NCBI RefSeq assembly: GCF_014884995.1
Contig: NZ_JABMII010000004.1
Span: forward strand, 124,001 to 188,000
Length of the DNA stretch: 64,000 nt
Origin: Spirabiliibacterium pneumoniae
GTDB taxonomy: Bacteria > Pseudomonadota > Gammaproteobacteria > Enterobacterales > Pasteurellaceae
Direction of reading: 5' to 3'
The notes under the pieces were generated by a model. That model had not been told where the DNA came from. It saw only the letters and a list, made by a program, of their open reading frames with translations, and did not search any database. A program made the position numbers and the translations under genes. Below, one piece after another: positions 47,369-60,384 of this stretch (positions are counted from its first letter, which is position 1; each line of letters starts with the position of its first letter).

Positions 47369-48019
47369 ATGTCAAAACCTTTACTCCAAATTGCGCTGGA
47401 TTCACTAGATTTAAAAACCGCGCAAGAAACTGCACAAAACGCGGCTGATTCTGTCGATATTATCGAAATCGGCACCATTTTAGCCTTTGCCGAAGGTATG
47501 AACGCTGTTCGTACACTGCGCAGTACTCATCCAAATCACATTATTGTGTGTGACATGAAAACAACGGATGGCGGTGCTATTTTAGCTAAAATGGCATTTG
47601 ATGCGGGAGCCGATTGGCTGACTGTATCAGCAGCTGCACACATTGCCACTATTGAGGCCTGCAAAAAAGTCGCTGACAGCTATAATGATCACCGTGAAAT
47701 TCAAATAGAAATTTACGGTAACTGGACATTTGAAGATGCCCAAAACTGGGTTGATCTTGGTATTAAGCAAGCAATCTATCACCGCTCGCGTGATGCCGAA
47801 CTTGCTGGCAAAGGGTGGACAGAACAAGACCTCGAAAAAATGAGAAAACTCTCAGCCCTTGGCTTAGAAATTTCTATCACAGGTGGGATTGTGCCTGAAG
47901 ATATTCACCTCTTTAAAGGCATTAATGCCAAGACTTTCATCGCAGGACGTGCTCTAGCAGGCGAGAGAGGGAAAGTAACAGCACAACAATTGAGAGATGA
48001 AATCAACAAATACTGGTAA
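47369..48019 (+). CDS. ulaD: 3-keto-L-gulonate-6-phosphate decarboxylase UlaD
   Basis: UlaD decarboxylates 3-keto-L-gulonate-6-phosphate to L-xylulose-5-phosphate. The 216-residue member of the OMP-decarboxylase suprafamily has LLQIALDSLD, EIGTILAFAEG and the metal/catalytic motif DMKTTDGG. ITGGIVPEDIHLFKGI and FIAGRALAG form the phosphate site. The ATG at 47369, after TTGAGG, is chosen over a TTG at 47357. It ends the plus arm and is followed by a strong terminator. Confidence 0.94.
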   Translation: MSKPLLQIALDSLDLKTAQETAQNAADSVDIIEIGTILAFAEGMNAVRTLRSTHPNHIIVCDMKTTDGGAILAKMAFDAGADWLTVSAAAHIATIEACKKVADSYNDHREIQIEIYGNWTFEDAQNWVDLGIKQAIYHRSRDAELAGKGWTEQDLEKMRKLSALGLEISITGGIVPEDIHLFKGINAKTFIAGRALAGERGKVTAQQLRDEINKYW

Positions 48020-48027
48020 CATCCCAT

Positions 48028-48056
48028 CCCCCCACCAATCGGTGGGGGTTATTTTT
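48028..48056 (+). terminator. Terminator after ulaD
   Basis: CCCCCACC (48029-48036) pairs with GGTGGGGG (48041-48048) around an AATC loop, followed by TTATTTTT. It ends the plus arm before the convergent tal gene. Confidence 0.9.
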
Positions 48057-48072
48057 AAAACGCAAAGTGCGG

Positions 48073-49023
48073 TTAAAGTTTTTTCTCAAGCATGGCTTCG
48101 AGTTTTTCTTGGTCGGCAGCAAATTTGCGGATGCCTTCAGCTAGCTTTTCAACCGCCATTGGATCAAGGTTGTGTTCCCAGTAGAATTGCGCTTCAGTCA
48201 TCTTTTCTGGGCGGGCAACTGTTTCGCCTTGGTAATCCAATTTGCGCTCAAGTTTGGCATCGGATTCTTGCAGCTCTTTGAGCAGTGCTGGGGCGATGGT
48301 TAAGCGGTCGCAGCCAGCCAGTTCGGTGATTTCACCCACGTTACGGAAGCTTGCACCCATCACGACAGTTTCATAGCCGTGTTTTTTATAGTAGTTGTAA
48401 ATGTCAGTCACGGAAATTACACCTGGGTCTTCAGCTGGTGCAAATTCTTTTTTCTCGCCGTTCGCTTTGTGCCAGTCTAAAATGCGCCCTACAAATGGTG
48501 AGATGAGATACACGCCTGCTTCAGCACAGGCACGTGCTTGTGCTTGCGAGAATAACAAGGTAAGGTTACAGTTAATGCCTTCTTTTTCAAGGATTTCCGC
48601 TGCGCGGATGCCTTGCCAAGTGGAGGCGATTTTAATTAAAATGCGATCGTTGCTGATGCCAGCGTCGTTGTATAATTTGATTAAACGACGTGCTTTTTCA
48701 ACGGTTGCGTTGGTGTCGTAAGAAAGACGCGCGTCCACTTCTGTTGAAATGCGTCCAGGGACAATTTTTAAAATTTCCAGTCCAATATTAACTGCCAATT
48801 TATCTTCTGCGTCAATGAGTTGTTGCGCTTTGTCTTGGCTTTGTGCTTTGGCATATGCAATAGCCTCATCGATAAGTGGGGCGTATTGCGGCAGCGATGA
48901 TGCACTTAAGATCAGTGACGGGTTTGTGGTGGCATCTTGTGGTTGATAGGTTTTGATGGCCTCAATGTCGCCGGTGTCGGCGACAACCACTGTCATTTCG
49001 CGTAGGGCTTGTAATTGTGACAT
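48073..49023 (-). CDS. tal: Transaldolase
   Basis: Transaldolase moves a dihydroxyacetone unit between sugar phosphates in the non-oxidative pentose phosphate pathway. The 316-residue enzyme has [27 protein letters not shown], the Schiff-base lysine in [17 protein letters not shown] (about Lys131) and [11 protein letters not shown]. It resembles TalB in length. Placement next to the ula locus is sensible because ascorbate breakdown yields xylulose-5-phosphate, but it converges on ulaD and is not in the same operon. Confidence 0.95.
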   Translation of the reverse strand: MSQLQALREMTVVVADTGDIEAIKTYQPQDATTNPSLILSASSLPQYAPLIDEAIAYAKAQSQDKAQQLIDAEDKLAVNIGLEILKIVPGRISTEVDARLSYDTNATVEKARRLIKLYNDAGISNDRILIKIASTWQGIRAAEILEKEGINCNLTLLFSQAQARACAEAGVYLISPFVGRILDWHKANGEKKEFAPAEDPGVISVTDIYNYYKKHGYETVVMGASFRNVGEITELAGCDRLTIAPALLKELQESDAKLERKLDYQGETVARPEKMTEAQFYWEHNLDPMAVEKLAEGIRKFAADQEKLEAMLEKKL

Positions 49024-49210
49024 AGTTATTCCTTCTTTTTTCAGTAAAACTTCCGTTCATTCTAACCTTTAGAACGAAAATGTGCCAATAATTTGTCTGA
49101 TAGGTAAAATTTTTCATTTTTGCGACTGCACTTTAAGAAAAATATGCGCGAAGGCGCAAATTCTTGTACAATCCGAGATAAGTCTATTGATTATTGATAT
49201 GGGTTATGCA

Positions 49211-51568
49211 ATGAAACGCAATCAGGTTACCCTTTTGACGGTGCTGGTGTGCACCGCACTTTACGGCAATCAGGCTGCCGCTGATCTCAAGCAGCAGTGC
49301 CTGCTCGGTGTACCGCACTTTGAAGGCGAAAAAGTCACTGGCAATGTGAACGACATGCCTGTTTATATCGAAGCTGACCGTGGTGAAATGCAAAATGCGA
49401 CGCAAGCAACTTACAGTGGCGATGTGCAAATTCAGCAAGGCAACCGCACTTTGCATTCTGATCATGCGCAAATCACCACTGAACAGCGAGGCGATAAGGC
49501 GCAGCGCTATGCTTTTGTTAACGGCGCACTGCGTTATCAAGACGATTTAATCGCTTTAAAAGGGCGTGATGCGAAGATTGATCTCAATAGTAAAGACAGT
49601 GATATTCGCAACCTTGATTATCAGTTTGTTGACCGTCAAGGCCGTGGCAGTGCCGAACAAGCCCAAATGCAGGGGCGCTACCGCACTTTGCACAACGCCA
49701 CCTTTACGTCATGCTTGCCTGATGACAATGCGTGGTCGATTGATGCCAATGAAATCCGCCAAGATCTGAAAGAAGAAGTGGCAGAGATGTGGGGCACGCG
49801 TTTTCGCATTCTCGGCGTACCCGTGTTGTACACACCGTATTGGCAGTTCCCGCTGGGCGATCGCCGCCGCAGTGGCTTGTTGATGCCAGATTTTGGCTCT
49901 TCTAGCCGTGATGGTTTGAGCTGGGGCCAGCCGATTTATTGGAACATAGCGCCAAATTATGACGCCACCATCACGCCAAAATACATGAGCAAGCGTGGGC
50001 TGCAACTGCTCGGCGAGTTTCGCTATTTAACCGCGTTCGGGCTGGGTAAAGTCGCTGGGGAATACCTTGCCAAAGACCGCTTAAAAGATTACATCGGTGA
50101 AAATAAATCTCGCCACTTGTTTTATTGGCAACACAGCGCACAATTTGCCAATGATTGGCGTTTGAACGTGGATTATACGCGGGTGAGTGATAAGCGTTAT
50201 TTCAGCGATTTCACCTCGCAATACGGTAGCAGCACGGACGGCTATGCGACGCAACAATTTAAGCTTAGCTATTATCAGCCGAACTATAATCTCACCATCT
50301 CAGGCCGTCAATTCCAGGTGTTCGATGTGGCAGAAATTGGGCCGTATCGCGCTTTGCCACAGGTGGATTTTCACTACTATTCAGATGACTTAAACCCGTG
50401 GGGCATGAACTACGCGCTCTTTTCCCAAGCGGTGCATTTCGACAACGATTCAAAACGCATGCCAAGCGCATGGCGATTCCACCTTGAGCCAGAGCTGAAT
50501 TTGCCATTGAGCAATCAATATGCCAGCCTCAATTTGCAAGGCAAGGTTTACGCCACCCATTATGCGCAAAAACAAGGCAAAGGTGCCAATGCCTTTGAAG
50601 TGCAAAGTGCGGTTACACGTGTGCTGCCACAATTTAAAGCTGACCTTGAAACAGTGTTACTGACCAATAAAACACTGTTTAAAGATTATTCTCAAACCAT
50701 CGAGCCACATATTCAGTATCTTTATCGTCCGTATAAAAATCAAAGCAATATTGGCGCCAAGGGGCTTAACTCTAGTTTCTTGGGATTGGGCTACGACAGT
50801 GCTTTATTGCAGCAAGATTACTTCTCAATGTTCCGCGATCGCCGTTATAGCGGGCTAGATCGCATCGCTTCCGCCAACCAAATTACGCTGGGCGGCACTA
50901 CGCGCTTTTTTGACGATCAAGCGCAAGAGCGTTTTAACCTCTCGCTGGGGCAAATTTATTATCTGCGTGACTCCAAAGTGGATGAAAGTGCGGTCAACAG
51001 CACCAGTGGGCATTCGTCGTCTTCTTGGGCGCTGGAATCAAATTGGAAAATCAACCCACATTGGGATTGGCGCGGCAGCTATCAATACGACACCACGCTG
51101 AGCGAAACCTCGCTGGCGAACATGGCGCTAGAATATAATCCATCGGGTAATAATCTAGTCCAGTTGAGCTACCGCTATGCGTCTAAAAATTACATCGACC
51201 AAAACTTGCTTAATGGCATCAACCGCTATAATCAAGACATTAAGCAAGTAGGCGCAACATTTGCTTGGGATCTTAGCGACAACTGGGCGGTGGTCGGGCG
51301 TTATTACCACGACGTAGCATTGGGTAAACCCGTTGAACAATACGCCGGCATTCAATACAACACGTGCTGCTGGAATGTCACCTTCAGTGCGCGACGTTAT
51401 TTAACCTCCAGCACCCACACTACGCGTAACAGCGACAAAGAGCTGTTTTACGACAACGCCTTTGGCATCAACTTCCAAATCCAAGGTCTCGGCACAAATT
51501 ACAATAGCGACCTGCGCAAAATGTTAAGCAAAGGCATGTTGCCATACGTCAAACCATTTAGTTTATAA
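49211..51568 (+). CDS. lptD: LPS-assembly outer-membrane protein LptD
   Basis: LptD forms the outer-membrane barrel through which lipopolysaccharide reaches the surface. The 785-residue precursor has a signal peptide (MKRNQVTLLTVLVCTALYGNQAAA), an N-terminal OstA/LptA-like jellyroll (about 40-210) and a C-terminal beta-barrel ending PYVKPFSL. Four cysteines stand where the E. coli disulfides are: KQQCL near the mature N-terminus, FTSCLPDD, and the adjacent pair in NTCCWNVTF. The start at 49211 is set by the signal peptide; upstream in-frame ATGs at 49082 and 49199 are unlikely. Its E. coli operon partner surA lies more than 20 kb away here. Confidence 0.94.
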   Translation: MKRNQVTLLTVLVCTALYGNQAAADLKQQCLLGVPHFEGEKVTGNVNDMPVYIEADRGEMQNATQATYSGDVQIQQGNRTLHSDHAQITTEQRGDKAQRYAFVNGALRYQDDLIALKGRDAKIDLNSKDSDIRNLDYQFVDRQGRGSAEQAQMQGRYRTLHNATFTSCLPDDNAWSIDANEIRQDLKEEVAEMWGTRFRILGVPVLYTPYWQFPLGDRRRSGLLMPDFGSSSRDGLSWGQPIYWNIAPNYDATITPKYMSKRGLQLLGEFRYLTAFGLGKVAGEYLAKDRLKDYIGENKSRHLFYWQHSAQFANDWRLNVDYTRVSDKRYFSDFTSQYGSSTDGYATQQFKLSYYQPNYNLTISGRQFQVFDVAEIGPYRALPQVDFHYYSDDLNPWGMNYALFSQAVHFDNDSKRMPSAWRFHLEPELNLPLSNQYASLNLQGKVYATHYAQKQGKGANAFEVQSAVTRVLPQFKADLETVLLTNKTLFKDYSQTIEPHIQYLYRPYKNQSNIGAKGLNSSFLGLGYDSALLQQDYFSMFRDRRYSGLDRIASANQITLGGTTRFFDDQAQERFNLSLGQIYYLRDSKVDESAVNSTSGHSSSSWALESNWKINPHWDWRGSYQYDTTLSETSLANMALEYNPSGNNLVQLSYRYASKNYIDQNLLNGINRYNQDIKQVGATFAWDLSDNWAVVGRYYHDVALGKPVEQYAGIQYNTCCWNVTFSARRYLTSSTHTTRNSDKELFYDNAFGINFQIQGLGTNYNSDLRKMLSKGMLPYVKPFSL

Positions 51569-51604
51569 TCAAAAGTGTGGCATAACCGCACTTTGCGTTA
51601 AAGC

Positions 51605-51633
51605 AAACCCCACCAGCTGGTGGGGTTTTTGTT
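51605..51633. terminator. Perfect palindromic terminator between lptD and the lipoprotein gene
   Basis: AAACCCCACCA (51605-51615) and TGGTGGGGTTT (51618-51628) are perfect reverse complements with only GC between them, followed by TTGTTGG. It serves both convergent genes. A USS at 51586-51594 just precedes it. Confidence 0.88.
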
Positions 51634-51638
51634 GGAGT

Positions 51639-52148
51639 TTAAAATTGTCGCTCTTCAAACAACCATTCGCCATCAGGTTGCTTGATCACATTATAAATAC
51701 GGCTCGCTCCTTCTTCACTGGAAGGTGAAATATACCGCACTTTGAAATAGAGCGCATTGGCTGCGCTCATTTTAATGCTGTGAATGCTTTGAATATTCAA
51801 ACAACCTGAACGGTGGTAATTCATATTGAGCGTCGGCTGCACATACGTCCATGTTTTATCAAAATAAGGTTTAACTTGGCTGGTGGTGGCATCACAGGCA
51901 ATCAACCCTAATACCTTTTTGATCCTTGGTGTGGCTTGTTTGAACGCATTTCTCGCATTTTTAGGCACAACAGCTTTTTTTATGGCTAAATCAATGGATT
52001 GCTGCGTATTGTCATCAACATAGAGCATACCACCTGATAATACAGAATTGACTTGACCTAATGTTGAGTTGACCGTGCTGGCAATTTCACTGAGCGGTTG
52101 ACAGGCGGCAAGGCAAGATGTTGTGATGATCAATAGTATTTTTTTCAT
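51639..52148 (-). CDS. Orphan lipoprotein of unknown function
   Basis: The ATG at 52148, preceded by GAGGAAA, begins a lipoprotein signal with lipobox LAAC (MKKILLIITTSCLAACQP), so the mature protein of about 152 residues is membrane-anchored through its cysteine. The residue after the cysteine is Gln, which favours the outer membrane. The rest has no motif I know: a short helix (STVNSTLGQVNSVLSG), a section with VKPYFDKTWTYVQPTLNM, and a C-terminal beta pattern ending GEWLFEERQF. Upstream in-frame starts would add non-homologous sequence. A short CAGCA repeat lies 53-69 bp upstream. Confidence 0.7.
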   Translation of the reverse strand: MKKILLIITTSCLAACQPLSEIASTVNSTLGQVNSVLSGGMLYVDDNTQQSIDLAIKKAVVPKNARNAFKQATPRIKKVLGLIACDATTSQVKPYFDKTWTYVQPTLNMNYHRSGCLNIQSIHSIKMSAANALYFKVRYISPSSEEGASRIYNVIKQPDGEWLFEERQF

Positions 52149-52199
52149 ATTTTCCTCAAATAACGACTTGACATGCAAATAAAAAAATCGCTTAATTTT

Positions 52200-52217
52200 A
52201 CAGCACAGCACAGCACA
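52200..52217. repeat. Short pentanucleotide repeat upstream of the lipoprotein gene
   Basis: The unit ACAGC is repeated three times with a partial fourth copy. On the minus strand it sits just upstream of TAAAAT, a possible -10 element, and downstream of TTGCAA. Changes in copy number would alter the spacing, but three copies are few for a working phase switch. Confidence 0.4.
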
Positions 52218-52245
52218 AGCACTTTGCAACTTTTTTGTGACCATG

Positions 52246-52273
52246 ACCGCACTTTGCCAATTAAAAGTGCGGT
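52246..52273. repeat. Inverted USS pair upstream of pyrG
   Basis: ACCGCACTTT (52246-52255) and AAAGTGCGGT (52264-52273) are perfect inverted copies with an 8-bp loop. It lies between the divergent lipoprotein and pyrG genes, so a terminator function is not expected; a third USS follows at 52330-52338. Confidence 0.6.
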
Positions 52274-52329
52274 TTACATTCGTAATCTGCCTTTGCACTA
52301 GCTTGACGTGCAATAACAATTGAGATTAA

Positions 52330-54042
<1,713 letters not shown>

Positions 54043-54051
54043 GTTTAATCC

Positions 54052-54094
54052 AATACACCTTTATCGGCTTTGCTGATAAAGGTGTATTTTTATC
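54052..54094 (+). terminator. Terminator after pyrG
   Basis: AATACACCTTTATC (54052-54065) pairs with GATAAAGGTGTATT (54075-54088) through 14 perfect base pairs around a 9-base loop, followed by TTTATC. It stands between pyrG and cutC and would also sit in the first bases of any longer cutC reading frame. Confidence 0.9.
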
Positions 54095-54114
54095 AAAGTG
54101 CGGTTTTAAGCATT

Positions 54115-54849
54115 ATGAACATCGAAGTCTGCGTTGAAAATAGTGAATCCATCCATGTGGTCAATCACTCAGGAGTGGAACGCATTGAGCTGTGTAGCGC
54201 GCTTGCTGTGGGTGGTTTGACACCGTGCTATGGGTTGCTGAAAAGTGCGGTCAAAATAGCTCAAATGCCAATTGCGATGATGATTCGCCCACGCGCAGGG
54301 GATTTTTTATTCAGCCGTGATGAAGTCGCAATGATGGTTGATGATATCCAGATGGCGCGAGAGCTCGGTGTGCATTGCGTGGTGATTGGCGCGTTGACCG
54401 AGCGCGGCGAAATTGATATAGCCACCACCCAACGCTTGGTTGAGGCGGCAGGGCCAATGGAGGTGACATTCCACCGTGCATTTGATGTGTGTGCTAATCC
54501 ACAAACCGCACTTGAAACACTTATCGATCTCGGCTGCACGCGGCTGCTGACCTCCGGCCAAGCGCCCTCGGCGTGGCTAGGGCGTGAGCTGATCGCCAAA
54601 TTGGTTGACCAGGCACATGGGCGCATCAGCATTATGGCTGGTGCTGGCGTGAGTGCGCAAAACGCCAAAGATTTATTAGCTGTCACCCACGCCGATGAAC
54701 TGCATTTGTCAGCTAAGCGCTTTCGCTACAGTGCTATGGCACGCCAAAGTGCGGTCGCGATGGGGAAAAGTGCCGATGACGATCAACGCATTATGGTTAC
54801 CGATGGTGAAGAACTCGCAAAGCTTCGGCAATCACTGGGCTTGTCATAA
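54115..54849 (+). CDS. cutC: CutC family protein
   Basis: The 244-residue TIM-barrel protein has ESGVERIELCSALAVGGLTPCYGL-like sequence, MIRPRAGDF, VTFHRAFDV and RLLTSGQAPSAW, typical of CutC. The family was named for copper tolerance in E. coli, but a direct copper role is disputed, so its real function is open. The ATG at 54115 is chosen because an upstream in-frame start at 54070 would lie within the pyrG terminator. Three USS copies surround or lie in the gene. Confidence 0.9.
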   Translation: MNIEVCVENSESIHVVNHSGVERIELCSALAVGGLTPCYGLLKSAVKIAQMPIAMMIRPRAGDFLFSRDEVAMMVDDIQMARELGVHCVVIGALTERGEIDIATTQRLVEAAGPMEVTFHRAFDVCANPQTALETLIDLGCTRLLTSGQAPSAWLGRELIAKLVDQAHGRISIMAGAGVSAQNAKDLLAVTHADELHLSAKRFRYSAMARQSAVAMGKSADDDQRIMVTDGEELAKLRQSLGLS

Positions 54850-54929
54850 GCCATACTGGTATACGCTAAACTAGACTTAAATCAATCAATTTGTAATTTT
54901 TACAAGACAAACGGCGCAAATAGCTTTAA

Positions 54930-56282
<1,353 letters not shown>

Positions 56283-56294
56283 TTTTTGCTTGAT

Positions 56295-56324
56295 AAAAAA
56301 GGCTACCTGCGGGTAGCCTTTTTG
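56295..56324 (+). terminator. Terminator after eno
   Basis: AAAAAAGGCTACC pairs with GGTAGCCTTTTT around TGCG, 12 bp after the eno stop, with T-runs on both sides. Confidence 0.92.
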
Positions 56325-56407
56325 TTTGACCGCACTTTGCCTTTTGCTCTTGCATTCACAGCTAGGCAATGTCAAACTGAGAGAATAACCCAATGCAAGG
56401 AGTGCCT

Positions 56408-58735
56408 ATGCCACAGGATCCGAATTTCGCCCAAGAAGCCGAAAAATACGACAACCCCATCGCCAGCCGCGAGTTTATTTTACAAACCATCCGTGATCAC
56501 AATGCGCCAATGAGCCGCAGCGATTTGCAAACCGCACTTTCGATCACCGACGAGGAGCAGCAAGAAGGCCTGCGCCGACGCTTGCGCGCAATGGAAAATG
56601 ACGGTCAATTGGTATTCACTAAGCGCAAATGCTATGCCCTGCCTGAAAAATTATCTTTATTGAAAGGCACAGTGCTCGGGCATCGTGATGGCTTTGGCTT
56701 TTTGCAGGTGGAAAATGGGCAAGATTGGTATATTCCAAACAATCAAATGCAGCGGGTGATGCACGGCGATTATGTGCTCGCGCAACCCAATGGCTTTGAT
56801 CGCCGTGGGCGGCAAGAAGTGCGGATTGTGCGTATTTTGGAAAGCCGTAAAAAGCAAATTGTTGGGCGTTTTTTCCTGGAAAGTGGCATTGGCTATGTGG
56901 TGCCTGACGACAGCCGCATCACGCAAGATATTTTAATCCCAGACGAGCACCGCATAGGCGCACGCATGGGGCAAGTTGTGGTGGTAGAGCTACAACAACG
57001 TACCCGTAAAAATCAGCCCGTGGGTAAGATTATCGAAATCCTCGGTGACAATATGGCACCTGGCATGGAGGTGGAAATTGCGCTGCGCAACCACGACATT
57101 CCGCATGTTTTCCCTGAAAGTGTTGAAAAGCAGATCGCCAATTTAAAAGAAGAAGTGCCAGAGGAGGCGAAAAAAGGCCGCGTGGATTTGCGTGAACTGC
57201 CACTGGTTACCATTGATGGCGAAGATGCGCGCGACTTTGATGACGCAGTCTATTGCCGACAAAATGACAACGGCAGCTGGACGCTATGGGTGGCGATTGC
57301 CGATGTGAGCTACTACGTGCGGCTGAAAACCGCATTGGACACCGAAGCTCGCGCGCGGGGCAACTCGGTTTACTTCCCTAATCGCGTAGTACCAATGCTA
57401 CCCGAAGTGCTCTCTAACGGTCTGTGCTCACTTAACCCGCAAGTTGACCGTTTGTGTATGGTGTGTGAAATCACGCTCAATAAGCGTGGCAAAATGACAG
57501 GCTATAAATTCTACGAAGCGGTCATGAACTCCCACGCGCGTCTCACCTACACCAAGGTGTGGAAGATCTTGCAAGGTGATGAAGCCCTGCGTGAGCGCTA
57601 CGCACCACTAGTGGGAGACTTAGAAGCATTATATGAACTGTACAAAGTGCTGATTAGCGCGCGTAAAAAACGTGGCGCGATTGATTTTGATACGATTGAG
57701 AGCAAATTTATCTTCAATGCGCAAGGGCGAATTGAGCGCATTGAACCACTGGTGCGTAACGACGCGCACAAAATCATTGAAGAGTGCATGATCCTCGCCA
57801 ATATCGCCGCCGCCAGCTTTATGGAAAAAACCAAGGAGCCAGCGCTTTATCGCGTGCACGCAACGCCAAGCGAAGAAAAGCTCACTGCCTTTCGTGGCTT
57901 TTTGAAAGAGTGCGGTTTAACCTTGGGTGGCGGCTTGAAGCCGACGCCTGCGGATTATGCTGAACTGATGGAAAAAGTGCGGTCGCGTGCCGATCACGAA
58001 TTAATCGAAACTATGCTACTGCGCTCTATGAGCCAAGCGGTTTATTCTGGCGATAACATTGGGCATTTCGGGCTGGCGCTGGAAGACTACGCGCACTTCA
58101 CCTCCCCTATTCGTCGCTACCCTGACTTGAGCTTGCATCGCGGTATTAAATATCAACTTGCCAAAGCACAAGGTTCGAGCAAGCGTACCACCGCCACGGG
58201 CGGCTATCACTACACCTTAGATGAAATCGACCAACTCGGCGAGCACTGCTCCATGACCGAGCGCCGCGCCGACGACGCCACACGCGATGTTGCCGACTGG
58301 CTCAAATGTGAATTTATGCAAGACCACGTCGGTGAAGAGTTTGACGGCATCATCTCCGCTGTGACAGGGTTTGGCTTTTTCGTTCGCTTAAATGATCTGT
58401 TTATCGACGGGCTTGTGCATATCTCCACGCTGGACAACGACTACTACCACTTTGATGCACCAAGCCAGCGCCTGATTGGCGAAAACAGCGGGATGTATTA
58501 CCGCCTAGGGGACAAAGTCAAAGTGCGGGTCAATGCGGTGAGCTTGGAAGAAAAACAAATTGACTTTGCCTTAATTTCAAGCGAACGCAAACCGCAACGC
58601 ATGGGCAAAACCGCCAAAGATCGCGCCAAAAAACTACGCTACAGCGAAGCGCTGGAAAAACGTCTCGCCAAAGGCAAATGTGCGGTAAAAAAAGAGAAAA
58701 AACCAAGAAAACGTAGAAATAAACGGAAGAAATAG
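56408..58735 (+). CDS. rnr: Ribonuclease R
   Basis: RNase R degrades structured RNA from the 3' end. The 775-residue protein has an N-terminal winged-helix region, two cold-shock domains (about 75-230), the catalytic RNB domain with [14 protein letters not shown] (the four aspartates) and [14 protein letters not shown], an S1 domain (about 635-725) and a basic C-terminal tail ending [15 protein letters not shown]. The ATG at 56408, with AAGGAG at 56397-56402, is better placed than the upstream ATG at 56393. Confidence 0.95.
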   Translation: MPQDPNFAQEAEKYDNPIASREFILQTIRDHNAPMSRSDLQTALSITDEEQQEGLRRRLRAMENDGQLVFTKRKCYALPEKLSLLKGTVLGHRDGFGFLQVENGQDWYIPNNQMQRVMHGDYVLAQPNGFDRRGRQEVRIVRILESRKKQIVGRFFLESGIGYVVPDDSRITQDILIPDEHRIGARMGQVVVVELQQRTRKNQPVGKIIEILGDNMAPGMEVEIALRNHDIPHVFPESVEKQIANLKEEVPEEAKKGRVDLRELPLVTIDGEDARDFDDAVYCRQNDNGSWTLWVAIADVSYYVRLKTALDTEARARGNSVYFPNRVVPMLPEVLSNGLCSLNPQVDRLCMVCEITLNKRGKMTGYKFYEAVMNSHARLTYTKVWKILQGDEALRERYAPLVGDLEALYELYKVLISARKKRGAIDFDTIESKFIFNAQGRIERIEPLVRNDAHKIIEECMILANIAAASFMEKTKEPALYRVHATPSEEKLTAFRGFLKECGLTLGGGLKPTPADYAELMEKVRSRADHELIETMLLRSMSQAVYSGDNIGHFGLALEDYAHFTSPIRRYPDLSLHRGIKYQLAKAQGSSKRTTATGGYHYTLDEIDQLGEHCSMTERRADDATRDVADWLKCEFMQDHVGEEFDGIISAVTGFGFFVRLNDLFIDGLVHISTLDNDYYHFDAPSQRLIGENSGMYYRLGDKVKVRVNAVSLEEKQIDFALISSERKPQRMGKTAKDRAKKLRYSEALEKRLAKGKCAVKKEKKPRKRRNKRKK

Positions 58736-58747
58736 AGCAATATAATT

Positions 58748-59635
58748 ATGAGTACACCAACCAATTTAGTTTTGCTCACCTTTGGTGATCGCTTGGAAAC
58801 ACATTACCAAGCGGCATTATCAATTTTGAGCTTTCTCAACGATCCGCATATTAACAAGGTCGTAGTGGTAACCGATCGCCAAGATTTTTATCGCTGTTTT
58901 GGTGATCACGTTGAATTTGTTGCCATTGATGAAACCACTCTCAGCGCTTGGCAAGGTGAGCAACAATTTTTCTGGCGGGTGAAAATAAAGGCGCTACAAA
59001 CAGTTGCTGAGCGTTTTTGCGAACACCATATTTTGTATGTAGACTCTGACACTGTGCTCGGCGCACCTTTAACGCCATTAATTGACGGGCTCAATCGTCA
59101 GCAGCCGTTTATGCATATCTTTGAGGAGCGCCTAAGCGAGGGAAACAGCAAAACTGTGAGAAAAATGTGGAAATGTCTGCAAAACCGCACTTTTTCTGGT
59201 ATCACCATCAACGAAAATACAGCGATGTGGAACGCGGGTGTCATCGCCTTACCACATGAAACCGCACACGAGATTTTGGCATTAGCGTTGACTATTTGTG
59301 ATGAAATATGTGCTACTGATTGCCCACGACGATTAGTAGAGCAATTTGCGTTCTCTTTAGCGCTCAATCACCATCGACCACTACAAGGCTGTGAGCATAT
59401 TATTGCGCATTATTGGGGCAACAAAGCGCAGTGGAATGTGCTTGCACAAGACCTTTTGCTCACAGCCTTTTTACACCACGAAAGCCTAGAACAAATGAAA
59501 GCACGAGCTGCCGAGTTACCCGTAAGGAGCGTGCCGATTTTTGTAAAAACCAGCAACACTGAAAAACGCCTAATACGTTTTATTCAGCGTTTATTCAAGC
59601 GTAATCAACAACGTTATTTCAATTCACAAGAGTAA
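58748..59635 (+). CDS. Glycosyltransferase-like protein of unknown function
   Basis: The 295-residue protein looks like a GT-A-fold nucleotide-sugar transferase. It starts with a beta-strand [10 protein letters not shown], has KVVVVTDRQ, the metal-binding DSD at residues 99-101 in [11 protein letters not shown], and [13 protein letters not shown], resembling the middle of GT8 proteins. No membrane segment is seen. The C-terminus is basic ([18 protein letters not shown]), possibly membrane-associating. The gene lies 12 bp after rnr and 4 bp before rlmB, and so is probably cotranscribed with both. In many gamma-proteobacteria rnr and rlmB are adjacent. Acceptor and donor cannot be told. Confidence 0.65.
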   Translation: MSTPTNLVLLTFGDRLETHYQAALSILSFLNDPHINKVVVVTDRQDFYRCFGDHVEFVAIDETTLSAWQGEQQFFWRVKIKALQTVAERFCEHHILYVDSDTVLGAPLTPLIDGLNRQQPFMHIFEERLSEGNSKTVRKMWKCLQNRTFSGITINENTAMWNAGVIALPHETAHEILALALTICDEICATDCPRRLVEQFAFSLALNHHRPLQGCEHIIAHYWGNKAQWNVLAQDLLLTAFLHHESLEQMKARAAELPVRSVPIFVKTSNTEKRLIRFIQRLFKRNQQRYFNSQE

Positions 59636-59639
59636 ACTC

Positions 59640-60374
59640 ATGACCGAATTAATTTATGGCATTCATGCTGTGTCGTCATTTTTAGCGCGCTCGCCACAGC
59701 GGATTATTGAAGTATTTGCGTTAAAAGGGCGAGAAGATAAGCGCTTGACCGTACTTTTAGCGCAATTACAGTCTATTGGCATAACTGCCCAACTGGCTAA
59801 TCGTGCCACGTTGGATAAAAAATGTGAGGGCGAGAATCACCAAGGGATTATCGCTCGTGTGCAAGCACAAAAAGAATACAATGAAAATGACCTTGACCGC
59901 ACTTTGCAAGGCGTGGCTGCGCCATTTTTATTGATTTTAGACGGTGTGACAGACCCACATAATTTGGGTGCTTGTTTGCGTAGCGCCGATGCTGCTGGGG
60001 TGACGGCGGTGATTGTGCCTAAGGATAAATCCGCACAGCTTAATGCCACTGCGCGTAAAGTCGCGTGCGGTGCAGCAGAGAGTGTGCCGTTAATCCGTGT
60101 GACCAATCTTGCGCGCACGCTGCGTGAGTTACAACAAAAGTACAATATCTGGGTGGTGGGCACCGCAGGTGAAGCCACACAAACGCTCTATCAAGCCAAA
60201 CTCACAGGCGCCATTGCGCTGGTAATGGGCGCGGAAGGAGACGGCATGCGCCGCTTAACACGGGAGTGTTGTGATGAGCTCATCAGCATTCCGATGGCAG
60301 GCTGTGTGTCGTCGCTGAATGTGTCGGTGGCAACGGGCGTGTGTTTATTTGAAATCGTACGCCAACGAGGCTAA
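59640..60374 (+). CDS. rlmB: 23S rRNA G2251 2'-O-methyltransferase RlmB
   Basis: RlmB methylates the ribose of G2251 in the peptidyl transferase P loop. The 244-residue SpoU-family enzyme has an N-terminal substrate domain ([15 protein letters not shown]) and the knotted C-terminal domain with [33 protein letters not shown] and [22 protein letters not shown]. It follows the glycosyltransferase-like gene by 4 bp. Confidence 0.95.
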   Translation: MTELIYGIHAVSSFLARSPQRIIEVFALKGREDKRLTVLLAQLQSIGITAQLANRATLDKKCEGENHQGIIARVQAQKEYNENDLDRTLQGVAAPFLLILDGVTDPHNLGACLRSADAAGVTAVIVPKDKSAQLNATARKVACGAAESVPLIRVTNLARTLRELQQKYNIWVVGTAGEATQTLYQAKLTGAIALVMGAEGDGMRRLTRECCDELISIPMAGCVSSLNVSVATGVCLFEIVRQRG

Positions 60375-60384
60375 AGGAGTGATT

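Noticed and set aside
49082-49210. N-terminal extension of LptD
   Set aside because: The signal peptide begins at 49211 and the extension has no homology or ribosome binding site.
52168-52196. Plus-strand promoter TTGACA...CTTAAT as the pyrG promoter
   Set aside because: The -10 is poor, it is about 210 bp from pyrG and lies in the divergent lipoprotein's leader; chance in AT-rich DNA is likely.
52149-52319. Long N-terminal extension of the orphan lipoprotein
   Set aside because: It would bury the lipoprotein signal 57 residues inside; the ATG at 52148 has GAGGAAA before it.
58748-59635. Horizontal transfer of the glycosyltransferase-like gene as proven
   Set aside because: It contains a USS and its composition does not stand out by eye, so recent foreign origin cannot be claimed.
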